Positions 1 to 6,723 are shown, counted from the stretch's first letter. The stretch: DNA of 7,392 nt from JADHUC01 sp964617665 (GCA_964617665.1 CAZUAH010000661.1:1-7392); one strand, 5' to 3'. Notes: generated by a model not told the origin, from the letters alone. A program made the numbers and translations.

Positions 1-20
1 TTACGTGATTTTCCGATTCT

Positions 21-35
21 GCGCTAAACTATCAG
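21..35. repeat. Direct repeat copy 1 (GCGCTAAACTATCAG)
   Basis: This copy matches 235-248 except for one extra T. The flanks are unrelated. The pair brackets the terminator-like hairpin at 137-184. Confidence 0.45.
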
Positions 36-136
36 TCCCTCGTCGTTCGGCCCATCGCCGCGGGACGTGTAGCAAGACGATCCCCCCTCGCTTTCCGCCG
101 GGGAAGAATCGGCACGGGCACTGAGGCGTCGACGGG

Positions 137-184
137 AACCCGCTCCAAACCGGCAACGCACCCCGGGACCGGGGCGGGTTTTTT
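137..184 (+). terminator. Intrinsic-terminator-like hairpin on the plus strand
   Basis: AACCCGC (137-143) pairs with GCGGGTT (174-180). Between them CCCCGG (161-166) can pair with CCGGGG (169-174), giving alternative GC-rich hairpins. A run of six T (179-184) follows directly. This is the classic layout for a plus-strand transcript entering from the left edge; no plus-strand gene is recognisable in positions 1-136. An 8-bp inverted repeat, CGGGACCG (164-171) with CGGTCCCG (188-195), offers a competing fold. Confidence 0.45.
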
Positions 185-234
185 GATCGGTCCCGTGGCT
201 ACCGAAAACGCCTGTGTCGGACCCAAGCAGACAA

Positions 235-248
235 GCGCAAACTATCAG
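235..248. repeat. Direct repeat copy 2 (GCGCAAACTATCAG)
   Basis: Same orientation as the copy at 21-35, about 214 nt away, with a single-base deletion. It could be a protein-binding site or the trace of a small duplication or insertion; no mobile gene lies between the copies. Confidence 0.45.
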
Positions 249-280
249 CTTACGCGGATCGATGTGGCCTGCGCGCGATT

Positions 281-349
281 CTATGAGCCGCCTGAACACT
301 CAGGTCGCGAACATCGCGGGCATCTGAGTAGCTCGCGCTCGTCACTCAT
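281..349 (-). CDS. Possible 22-aa cysteine-rich small protein
   Basis: An ATG at 349-347 opens a 22-codon frame ending in TAG. The peptide starts MSDERELLRCPRCSRPEC and ends SGGS, with Cys10-x-x-Cys13 and Cys18, like half a zinc ribbon. On the minus strand a GGGAG lies 8 nt before the ATG, a reasonable Shine-Dalgarno sequence. It is about 280 nt downstream of the kinase stop in the same direction. It could be a real micro-protein, a leader peptide, the remnant of a larger zinc-ribbon gene, or chance. Length and lack of recognised homologs keep confidence low. Confidence 0.25.
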   Translation of the reverse strand: MSDERELLRCPRCSRPECSGGS

Positions 350-618
350 GACGGATACTCCCGTGTCAGTTAGCGAGAACGGCAGTGGGAGTTGAAAGTC
401 CATCGTTTCGCGCCATCAATGAGATGACACAGACCAGATCTGCTTGGCCGCGCAAACTTCAGAGGTGGATGTGTCCCGAGCGCGCAAGAACCACTCGGCG
501 TCCGGGCATACGAGCAGAACGCGAGGCAGCCATTTCGAGTCGCTTGTGAAGGCCAGATGTAAGTAGTGGCGACGCTAGGCTGAGTGACAAATGGGGCTCT
601 TGTCGGACAGCGGTTGGC

Positions 619-630
619 GTAGCCGGCTAC
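619..630. repeat. Perfect 12-bp palindrome across the kinase stop codon
   Basis: GTAGCCGGCTAC is identical to its reverse complement and includes the minus-strand TAG stop (629-627). No T run follows on the minus strand, so it is not a standard intrinsic terminator. It may be a weak transcript-end structure or chance. Confidence 0.35.
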
Positions 631-3600
631 CTGGACGGTGAATCTGAGGTAGCCTCGCCAGTCGGGGTATCGGCCGCCTGCTCCACCGTGATTGCGACGC
701 AGAACGGCGATGCCTTTGCATTTAGTGAGACGTAGTCGATGCTAAGGACCTTCTTCTCTGGATGCGGGTTCTCCCAAGCGGCGATGTACAGTCGAATCGC
801 TTGAGCCCAACGTCTGGTGGCTGGATTCCTGCCGATCCATGCGATCGTACCGCCCGTGACGGGCTTCTGTTCAGCGTCGCAGATCCAGTTGCGAACGTCC
901 TCGCCGTAGACAATGGGTATTTCCGCAACAGCGCCCCCTTGATAGTTCACTTGGTATAGCCCTATCACCGTCCCGTCTTCACAGTCCCACGAGGCGGCTC
1001 CGTGGAGAAAGAAAGCTCTGTCGAAGATCCCGTCCACCGCGATTCCTTCAATCTTCTCTGGACGCCCACGTACGTTCGGACAGGCCAGTTGCATTACCGC
1101 GTTGGCGACGTGGAACTTGACACCCGCAAACGTTTGGTCCCCTTGCGGCACTTCCCTCAAATCGTTGCCTGCAAAGTTGCCCAATGGCTGCGTTAGTATC
1201 AGATTGACCTTCGCAGATATGTCGATGAACGTGAGATCGCCGTCGATTTCGTAGGGCGGGTCAATCAAGCCCTTCAGCATATCGTCAAGCTCTGATCCCC
1301 GCGCGTTGACGGCGAGGATATTGCCGTCTCGGCCCACCAAGAACTTGGCGGGCACGGACGATACCCCGTACTCGACAGCCATCGGGTGGTTCCGGCCGGC
1401 GCCATCCGTATGTAGGACGATCCAAGGGACGCTGTTCTTTTCGAGGAATCGCTCCAATGTCTGTCGGTCTTGGTCCAGATTCACTGAAACGATTTCGAGG
1501 CCGCGATCGCGGTACAAATGGTAGTTCTTGCTGGTGTTGATGAGCTCCGTTTGCCAGTTTGGGAACGAAGTCGTCCAGAAATCGACGAGGACCACCTTCC
1601 CTTGGCAGGCGGCCCCGTCGAACGGAGAACCGTCCAGATTGTGTCCCTGGAATTCGATTTCGTTTCCGATCAGCGCGAGTCGGCGTGCTGCACCTTGCAT
1701 CTTCTTGACGATGTCTGCGGACGACTCGTCCGTGCTTTTGCCGATCAGCTCGGCTAAATTCTGGTACGTACTGGCCGCCAACTCGCTGTTGCCGTTTTGC
1801 TCTATAATGTCCGCAATGGCTATGGCCCAACGAACATCCTCTTGTCCCAGCCCGCTTTCAGCCTTCGCGGCCAGATGGGCCTTCAAGTCGGCCAATGTCT
1901 TCTGTTGCTCCTGGGGATCCGCGTCGGCGACCCTTTGGACGCGGATCTCCAACGAAGAGCGCACCATATCGTTGGTGGTCAATTTCCTGATAGCGAGGTC
2001 AATCAATCTAATTGTCTTACCGTCGATTTCGGCAAGCATCCTTCCATCGGGACTGCGAGGACCATTCTGCGTAAACGCGTCTTTCGGCACCGTCGGAGAG
2101 GTTAAACCGGTCGTTAGATCCCAGTAAAGAGTCTGACCGCTCGAGTCGGTGGACTTCAACTTTCGCCCATCGGAATTGAAACACACGGTTTCAATATCGC
2201 TTTCATGCCCCTGCAGCAGAGCAACCAGCGGTCCGGGGCGCACATCCCAAAGCTTGACCGTACCGTCGCGACTTGATGACGCAAGCTCCATCCCATCGGG
2301 ACTGAACCGAACACACCAAACACCATTTTCGTGACCCAGAAAAGTGGCTTTTTCTTGCCCAATCATGAAATCCCACAACTTGATAGTTGTGTCCGTACTT
2401 GCTGAGGCAAGGTTCTTTCCGTCGGGACTGAAAGCCAGCGATTGAATACTTGCTGTGTGCCCATGTAGAGAGGACGTTTCTTCAAGCGTTTCCATGTCCC
2501 AGAGCTTTATAGTTGCGTCAAAACTTCCGGTGGCAAGAGTTCGTCCGTTAGGGCTGAATGCAACTGCATTGACAAAGCCGGTATGCCCCAGAAGTCTAGT
2601 GATCAATTGCTGGCGCGCCACATTCCAGAGGAAGATGCTCCCGTTTCTACCACCCGCGGCAAGTGTCTTTCCATCGGGACTGAAACTGACCGATCGCAAT
2701 GGTGTTGAAGATTTCAAAGTCCCTGTTTCTTTCAAGGTTTCCATGTCCCAGAGCTTTACGGTCCTGTCGGCACTTGCCGACGCAAGGGTTTTTCCGTCAG
2801 GGCTGAGACTGATGCGCCAGATGCCGGATGTATGCCCATCGAGCGTGAACTTCTCCCTAAATGTCTTCGCATCCCAGAGTTTGATCAGTCCCTTCCAACT
2901 GCACGAAATGAGTGTGCGGTCGTCATGCGTGAAACGTAATGAATGAACATAACCTTGACACAGGGCGGCCCCTTTGTGTCTGAGTGGCCTACGGTCCCAA
3001 AAGTTCACGCATCGGTCGGATCCTCCTGTAACGAGTGTCTGGCCATCGTGACTGAAACAGACCGATCTAACGCCATAAGTGTGTGTTTGCACTGGGACCG
3101 TCGAAATCTGTGGTCCAGTCTGAACGTCCCATACCTTGATGGATGCGTCTCCGCCAGCTGAGGCAAGGTATTTTCCAGCCTGATCGAAACACAAGGTTGT
3201 AACAGCGCCGTTGTGCCCGCGGAGGGTGGCTTTGTGTTCTGCAGTGTTGGCGTCCCATAGCTTGATGGAATAGTCCCAAGATCCTGTGGCTAGAGTCTGT
3301 CCATCGGAGCTAAAGGCAATGCACTGGACTAGCGCTTCTGGGTCTGTATGCGGCTGGAAGTCCAACTTGACCTGGCGACTCATCATATCCCAGACTATCA
3401 CATTTCCAGAAACCCAGACGCGTCCGGGGCCAGTTGACGCCAAGAACTGGCCATTTGGGCTGAAGCAAAGATCAGCAACAGTGTAATGCCCACGAAGTTC
3501 AAACTTCTCACGCCCGGACTTCGCATCCCACACCTTGATTACCCCGTTGATTAATACAGGGCGATCTCTCCCTTGGTTTCCTGATGCAATTGTCTGACCA

Positions 3601-5504
3601 TCGGGACTGAACTTAACACACTTGACAGGCGATGTGTGCCCTCGCAGCGTCTGCATCTCTTTCAATGTCTCGATGTCCCACAACTTCACTGTCCTGTCGG
3701 AGCTTGCCGAAGCCACGGTATTTCCGTCGGGGCTGAAAGAGACGGAATTAACGGGCGCGGTGTGTCCGTTGAAGGTTGCCCTTACTTGGCCGGTGGTGCG
3801 ATCCCAAAGCTTGATAGTATGGTCGCTACTACTCGAGGCGAGCGTCTCTCCGTCAGGACTGAAAGTCAAGGAAGTCACAACTTCTGTGTGTCCTATTAGG
3901 GTAGATATGACTTGCCCGGTGGACCAGTCCCAAATCTGAATGCTGTGGTCCGAACTTGCCGAGGCGAGATTCTTGCCATCAGGGCTGAACACGACGCAAT
4001 TCACGCGTTGTTGGTGCCCCTTTAAGGTGACAGGAATCCGTTTCTCACAGTGCTGTGCGTAGAACCGCCAAGCGGGGCCGCGAAGATATATTGGACAGGC
4101 GATGCAGTCATGCAAGAACTGGTAGCCCAATTCGGGATTCTGTTCATACACACGGGCTACTCGTTGCAGTTGCCCGACGTGCGCGTGGCGCCGAGCAATC
4201 CTCAACTGTTCTTCGGCCCGATCCCTTTCTGCATCTGCAACACCTTTCGCGTCCTCAGCGTTCTGTTTTTCGATGAGCATCGAACGCTCACTCTGCAAGG
4301 CGACCCAATACGCGTAACTGATCCCAATCAGCCCACCAACCAGCGACAGGAACACCATCGTCACCAACGTCGCCACAACCGGATTACGCCGCACCCACTT
4401 GACCGTCCGCTCCGCGCGTGTCACCGGTCGGGCAAGAATTGGCTCCCCATTCAAGAAACGCTGTAGCTCGTCGACCAGATCCTGGGCCGCCCCGTACCGC
4501 CGATGGCGGTCTTTCTGCAGGCACTTCAGGCAAATCGTCTCCAGATCTTGAGGTACCTTTGGATTCAACTGACGCGGCGAGACCGGCTCTTGCTCTAAGA
4601 CTTGCATCAGCGTGTCTAAAGGATTGTCCGCTTGAAACGGCGGGCGGGCAGTCAGGAGGTTGTACAGAATCGCGCCGAGTGAGTACACGTCCGCTGTCTC
4701 CGTCACCTCGTCGATCTTGCCCGATGCTTGTTCCGGAGGCATGTAGGCGGGCGTACCCAGAACTTGCCCTGTTGCCGTGAGCCCACTGTCGCCTTCGATC
4801 TTCTTCGCCAAGCCAAAATCGGTCACCTTCGGTTCGTCGTTCGCATCCAGTATTACATTCGCCGGTTTCAAATCGCGATGGATGACGCCTTTCTCGTGGG
4901 CAAATGCCACGGCCTCGGCGACCTTCTTGGTGAATTCCGCCGCTTCACGAGGCGGTAGCGGCCCGTCGGCGACTTTGGCAGACAAACTGCTACCTTCGAC
5001 AAAGCCCATGGAGAAGAAATGCTGCCCTTCGTGTTCGCCAACTTCGTGGATCGGTACGATCCCCGGATGATCCAGGTTGGCCGCCGCCTCGGCTTCCGCG
5101 TGGAATCGTCGCACGTCGTTTTCATCGGCCAAGTTCCCGGCCAGGATCATTTTCAACGCGACGATTCGGTTCAGACTCGCCTGCCGGGCCTTGTAGACGA
5201 CACCCATGCCGCCACGGGCGATCTCTTCCAGCAGTTCGTAGTCGCCGAAGTAGCGGACCACATCCAGCGGAGATGGCGATGTCGTTGATGGACCATCGGA
5301 ATCCAAAGTCTCCTCGATCGGTACAGCCATCCGTTCGATTTGGCCCGCCGTCTCGAAGTAGTCGCGAAGCGAATCTGCGAAGTCCGCATGCGCAGCGATG
5401 AATTGGGTCTGGTCGACCTGTTCGCCCTCATCGACTCGCCGCAGGTACTCGGCTAGTACTTCCTCGAATCGCGGATCATCTTGTTGATCGTTGGCACTAG
5501 GCAT
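627..5504 (-). CDS. Transmembrane Ser/Thr protein kinase with WD40 repeats, a redox-dead TlpA-like thioredoxin domain and a C-terminal planctomycete domain
   Basis: This is a 1625-aa Hanks-type kinase fusion. Residues 1-60 form a helical N-terminus (LAEYLRRVDEGE...) typical of planctomycete kinases. The kinase domain spans about 89-350 with all key residues: glycine loop ARGGMGVVYKA (96-106), Lys118, helix-C Glu137, HRDLKPAN (209-216; Asp211, Lys213, Asn216), DFG (229-231) and GTPAYMPPEQA (250-260). It should be catalytically active. A single membrane helix at about 374-398 is followed by a coiled-coil stretch (about 400-440). WD40 blades run from 494 to 1129, with a degenerate one to about 1169. 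A helical linker leads to a TlpA-like thioredoxin fold (about 1283-1415) lacking both active-site cysteines. A beta-rich C-terminal domain covers about 1418-1608. If the kinase is cytoplasmic, everything after the membrane helix is predicted to lie outside the cytoplasm. The start is certain by elimination, though no Shine-Dalgarno is visible. The likely role is signal transduction with the upstream sigma factor; ligand and substrate are unknown. Confidence 0.93.
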   Translation of the reverse strand: MPSANDQQDDPRFEEVLAEYLRRVDEGEQVDQTQFIAAHADFADSLRDYFETAGQIERMAVPIEETLDSDGPSTTSPSPLDVVRYFGDYELLEEIARGGMGVVYKARQASLNRIVALKMILAGNLADENDVRRFHAEAEAAANLDHPGIVPIHEVGEHEGQHFFSMGFVEGSSLSAKVADGPLPPREAAEFTKKVAEAVAFAHEKGVIHRDLKPANVILDANDEPKVTDFGLAKKIEGDSGLTATGQVLGTPAYMPPEQASGKIDEVTETADVYSLGAILYNLLTARPPFQADNPLDTLMQVLEQEPVSPRQLNPKVPQDLETICLKCLQKDRHRRYGAAQDLVDELQRFLNGEPILARPVTRAERTVKWVRRNPVVATLVTMVFLSLVGGLIGISYAYWVALQSERSMLIEKQNAEDAKGVADAERDRAEEQLRIARRHAHVGQLQRVARVYEQNPELGYQFLHDCIACPIYLRGPAWRFYAQHCEKRIPVTLKGHQQRVNCVVFSPDGKNLASASSDHSIQIWDWSTGQVISTLIGHTEVVTSLTFSPDGETLASSSSDHTIKLWDRTTGQVRATFNGHTAPVNSVSFSPDGNTVASASSDRTVKLWDIETLKEMQTLRGHTSPVKCVKFSPDGQTIASGNQGRDRPVLINGVIKVWDAKSGREKFELRGHYTVADLCFSPNGQFLASTGPGRVWVSGNVIVWDMMSRQVKLDFQPHTDPEALVQCIAFSSDGQTLATGSWDYSIKLWDANTAEHKATLRGHNGAVTTLCFDQAGKYLASAGGDASIKVWDVQTGPQISTVPVQTHTYGVRSVCFSHDGQTLVTGGSDRCVNFWDRRPLRHKGAALCQGYVHSLRFTHDDRTLISCSWKGLIKLWDAKTFREKFTLDGHTSGIWRISLSPDGKTLASASADRTVKLWDMETLKETGTLKSSTPLRSVSFSPDGKTLAAGGRNGSIFLWNVARQQLITRLLGHTGFVNAVAFSPNGRTLATGSFDATIKLWDMETLEETSSLHGHTASIQSLAFSPDGKNLASASTDTTIKLWDFMIGQEKATFLGHENGVWCVRFSPDGMELASSSRDGTVKLWDVRPGPLVALLQGHESDIETVCFNSDGRKLKSTDSSGQTLYWDLTTGLTSPTVPKDAFTQNGPRSPDGRMLAEIDGKTIRLIDLAIRKLTTNDMVRSSLEIRVQRVADADPQEQQKTLADLKAHLAAKAESGLGQEDVRWAIAIADIIEQNGNSELAASTYQNLAELIGKSTDESSADIVKKMQGAARRLALIGNEIEFQGHNLDGSPFDGAACQGKVVLVDFWTTSFPNWQTELINTSKNYHLYRDRGLEIVSVNLDQDRQTLERFLEKNSVPWIVLHTDGAGRNHPMAVEYGVSSVPAKFLVGRDGNILAVNARGSELDDMLKGLIDPPYEIDGDLTFIDISAKVNLILTQPLGNFAGNDLREVPQGDQTFAGVKFHVANAVMQLACPNVRGRPEKIEGIAVDGIFDRAFFLHGAASWDCEDGTVIGLYQVNYQGGAVAEIPIVYGEDVRNWICDAEQKPVTGGTIAWIGRNPATRRWAQAIRLYIAAWENPHPEKKVLSIDYVSLNAKASPFCVAITVEQAADTPTGEATSDSPSR
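681..1253 (-). other. Conserved C-terminal beta-rich domain of the kinase
   Basis: Residues about 1418-1608 form a separate module. Motifs include LREVPQGDQTFAGVKFHV, RPEKIEGIAV, FFLHGAASW, GTVIGLYQVNYQGG, EIPIVYGEDVRNW, TIAWIGRNP, LYIAAWENPHPEKKV and FCVAITVE. From memory this pattern recurs at the C-terminus of planctomycete WD40 and thioredoxin-like proteins. I know no established function. The strand-rich pattern and conserved Trp/His suggest a jelly-roll or galactose-binding-like fold, which is inference. Confidence 0.55.
1260..1658 (-). other. TlpA-like thioredoxin domain with lost CxxC
   Basis: Residues about 1283-1415 of the kinase follow the TlpA/redoxin pattern: a DG-x-PFD lead-in, GKVVLVDFW, a helix, EIVSVNLDQD, then the cis-proline loop VSSVPAKFLVGRDGNI (Pro1385). 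Where active members have WCGPC after DFWxT, this protein has SFPNW (1313-1317; DNA 1554-1565 for FPNW). Both redox cysteines are therefore replaced, by Phe1314 and Trp1317. The fold is otherwise well kept, so a binding role instead of a redox role is likely. Confidence 0.82.
2118..4025 (-). repeat. Array of about 15 WD40 blades in the kinase
   Basis: Fifteen units of roughly 31-41 residues follow the pattern L-x-G-H ... F-S-P-D-G-x-x-L-A-S ... D-x-T-I/V-K-L-W-D. They begin near residues 494, 536, 578, 620, 670, 716, 761, 805, 848, 888, 930, 971, 1013, 1055 and 1097. Blades 4 and 5 carry insertions, and blades 9 and 11 have lost the GH pair. A weak sixteenth unit (RSPDGRMLAEIDGKTIRLID, 1150-1169) may close the structure. 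The number fits two beta-propellers of seven or eight blades, a likely protein-binding or sensing platform. Confidence 0.9.
4311..4385 (-). other. Transmembrane helix of the kinase
   Basis: Residues about 374-398 form one long hydrophobic stretch (VVATLVTMVFLSLVGGLIG and following), preceded by a basic flank (KWVRRNP) and followed by a charged heptad-rich segment. The basic residues on the kinase side fit the positive-inside rule, with the kinase in the cytoplasm and the WD40 and later domains outside. Confidence 0.8.
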
Positions 5505-5607
5505 GGTTGTTACTGTTTCTCCACTACGAAGCGATTCCTAAACGTCTGCAACCGGCGACGACTCAGGGACGGGACCAAAGAACCTCAGGCGAGTTGGCGG
5601 GCGGCGG
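5505..5607 (-). other. 103-nt gap upstream of the kinase gene, no visible Shine-Dalgarno
   Basis: This is the spacer between the GIDE-LRR stop and the kinase ATG. I see no hairpin with a T run and no convincing -35/-10 pair. The nearest purine-rich motif (GGAGA) ends about 14 nt before the ATG, too far for normal Shine-Dalgarno pairing. An in-frame TAG lies 36 nt upstream of the ATG with no ATG, GTG or TTG codon between, so the kinase start cannot move upstream. A promoter for separate kinase expression could be here but cannot be assigned. Confidence 0.5.
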
Positions 5608-6723
5608 CTAGTGTATTTTCGCGGTGACTCGCAGTCTAACCGGGAGCTTCTCGATACCTTCGTCGGTAACTTGCGTGTCACGGAGGTCGAGTATTATGAG
5701 GTCGGTCAATCCTTTCAAATGCTCTAAACCGGCGTCGGATACCTGCGTGTTGGAGAGCTCCAAACTATGGATGCTGGTCACTCCTTTCAGATGCTCTAAA
5801 TCGGCGTCGGTCACCTGCGTATTGGAGAGGTCCACCGATAGCCAATCACTAATTCGCATCACCTTACCGCCTAGCCTCTTAATCTCCGCAATAGCTAGTT
5901 TTTCGGATTCGTTGCGTGGTTCGACCCGCAAAAGAGCGTTTATGTCTATTTCGTCATTGCGGACAGTGTTATCGTCGCCCAATCGCTTGTCGGTTTTGTT
6001 CTCACTGAAAGGATCGAACACCATCAAGGCGATGACTGCCGCCACTGGCAATAGCACCGCACCGAGCGTGTAACCGATCGCTTTTGTATTGCATTGTGCC
6101 AGTAAGTCTCGTTCGCTCTTGTCCGACACGATCATTGGTTGTCCGCCGCCGACCTTGAAGCTGACACGCCCCTTGACTACCTTCGCGGGGCCAAGAACGT
6201 AAAGCCGGTCGCCCTCCTCCAATATGCTTTCCTTGGCCTCCAAATCCTTGTTGAATACCAATCCCTTGCTGCGCTTGTTGTACTTTGCCAGGACCGCGTC
6301 GAATTTCTTGGATGCCGGCCTAAGGAATCCAGATTTCTCGTGCCGATCGGTATCAAGCACTAACTCCGCTCCTGCCAGAGCAATGTTCGCTACTCCCGTG
6401 CCATCATCGAGCTGGCAGCCTGCGTTTCTCTTGTCATGGATGATCGTCGTGGTCGAGCCGCCATCCGAGCCGCCGGTTGTCTCCGCCACCGTGAACTCAT
6501 AATAGACACACCGCTTTCCAGTCAGCGGTGCCGTGAGCATTCTACTTCGGTCGGGAGCAACTACCCGACCTTTGATCTCCCGATATCCGCCTCTGACATC
6601 GCCGATCTTGCTCGTAGGCGTATCTTTGATCCGCTTCGCCCAGCCGCTGCGACGAATTGCTTGAACAATGAAATAGATTTCAAAGCCGATCGCCATCGCA
6701 CTCAGCATTAGGATTCCTAACAC
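5608..6723 (-). CDS. Membrane protein with GIDE/BAM-like domain and C-terminal leucine-rich repeats
   Basis: Role unknown. The protein is about 371 aa from the GTG start. A hydrophobic segment at about residues 2-23 is followed by a GIDE-like region (about 41-210). Visible features there are GDVRGGYREIKGRVV, the APLTGKRCVYYEF stretch, LEEGDRLYVLGPA and a closing SDKSERDLL. A second membrane segment lies at about 215-236. A charged linker leads to three 24-residue leucine-rich repeats with the core LSNTQVTDAxLEHLKGLT (about 297-362). In eukaryotes this domain forms the part beside the membrane in MUL1/SP1-type E3 ligases. Here there is no RING finger, so ligase activity is not expected. Starting further upstream at a TTG (6735) would add four residues, but the GGAGG five nt before the GTG favours 6723; an ATG five codons further in is also possible. 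The gene starts 34 nt after the sigma stop, so co-transcription is likely. I infer a membrane scaffold or partner of the neighbouring kinase. Confidence 0.82.
   Translation of the reverse strand: MLGILMLSAMAIGFEIYFIVQAIRRSGWAKRIKDTPTSKIGDVRGGYREIKGRVVAPDRSRMLTAPLTGKRCVYYEFTVAETTGGSDGGSTTTIIHDKRNAGCQLDDGTGVANIALAGAELVLDTDRHEKSGFLRPASKKFDAVLAKYNKRSKGLVFNKDLEAKESILEEGDRLYVLGPAKVVKGRVSFKVGGGQPMIVSDKSERDLLAQCNTKAIGYTLGAVLLPVAAVIALMVFDPFSENKTDKRLGDDNTVRNDEIDINALLRVEPRNESEKLAIAEIKRLGGKVMRISDWLSVDLSNTQVTDADLEHLKGVTSIHSLELSNTQVSDAGLEHLKGLTDLIILDLRDTQVTDEGIEKLPVRLRVTAKIH
5638..5838 (-). repeat. Three leucine-rich repeats, 72-bp DNA period
   Basis: The end of the GIDE-LRR gene encodes three tandem 24-residue units of the form L-x-N/D-T-Q-V-T/S-D-x-x-L/I-E-x-L. 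Units one and two are still very similar as DNA: the block starting at plus-strand 5711 recurs at 5783, exactly 72 nt on, with only scattered substitutions. The third unit is shorter and more diverged, ending IEKLPVRLRV. This short LRR type is common in planctomycete proteins and usually acts as a binding surface. Confidence 0.8.

Larger units (their letters stand above)
1..626. other. Gene-poor region downstream of the kinase gene
   Basis: No recognisable protein of normal length is encoded on either strand. Longer open frames here give arginine- and proline-rich low-complexity translations without motifs. The stretch holds the plus-strand terminator-like hairpin, the two-copy direct repeat, the possible 22-codon ORF and the stop-codon palindrome listed separately. 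From about 396 to 618 I see nothing: no T-run hairpin for the kinase transcript, no promoter pair and no RNA gene. Long spacers of this kind are common in planctomycete genomes. Confidence 0.6.

Noticed and set aside
24..299. Minus-strand frame of 91 codons in the left gene-poor region, and a 64-codon frame within it (32-226)
   Set aside because: The translations are Arg/Pro/Gly-rich without any domain signal, and they run through the terminator-like hairpin.
183..395. Plus-strand frame of 70 codons in the gene-poor region
   Set aside because: It starts inside the terminator T run, has no Shine-Dalgarno and shows no recognisable motif.
357..398. Inverted ACTCCC / GGGAGT pair as a possible hairpin downstream of the kinase
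   Set aside because: A six-bp stem with a long unstructured loop and no T run does not make a terminator.
645..655. Small inverted repeat GAGG-tag-CCTC just inside the kinase gene end
   Set aside because: A four-bp stem with a three-nt loop is expected by chance, and no T run follows.
1285..1830. A 181-codon minus-strand frame inside the kinase gene
   Set aside because: It is out of frame with the thioredoxin-like domain, very rich in Arg/Gly/Pro, and has no motif or ribosome binding site I can support.
1528..2127. A 199-codon plus-strand open frame opposite the kinase C-terminal half
   Set aside because: It lies entirely antisense to a well-supported coding sequence, has no recognisable motif and is rich in Ser/Ala/Arg, as expected for a shadow frame.
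2455..2946. Plus-strand open frame of 163 codons with internally repeated motifs such as SQS and FPSGL; a similar one lies at 3622-3939
   Set aside because: The repetition is the antisense echo of the WD40 DNA repeats, not an independent repeat protein.
5541..5607. Possible ECF- or housekeeping-type promoter before the kinase (GGAAT- and TTGCAG-like strings)
   Set aside because: Matches are weak and the paired element at correct spacing is missing on either model.
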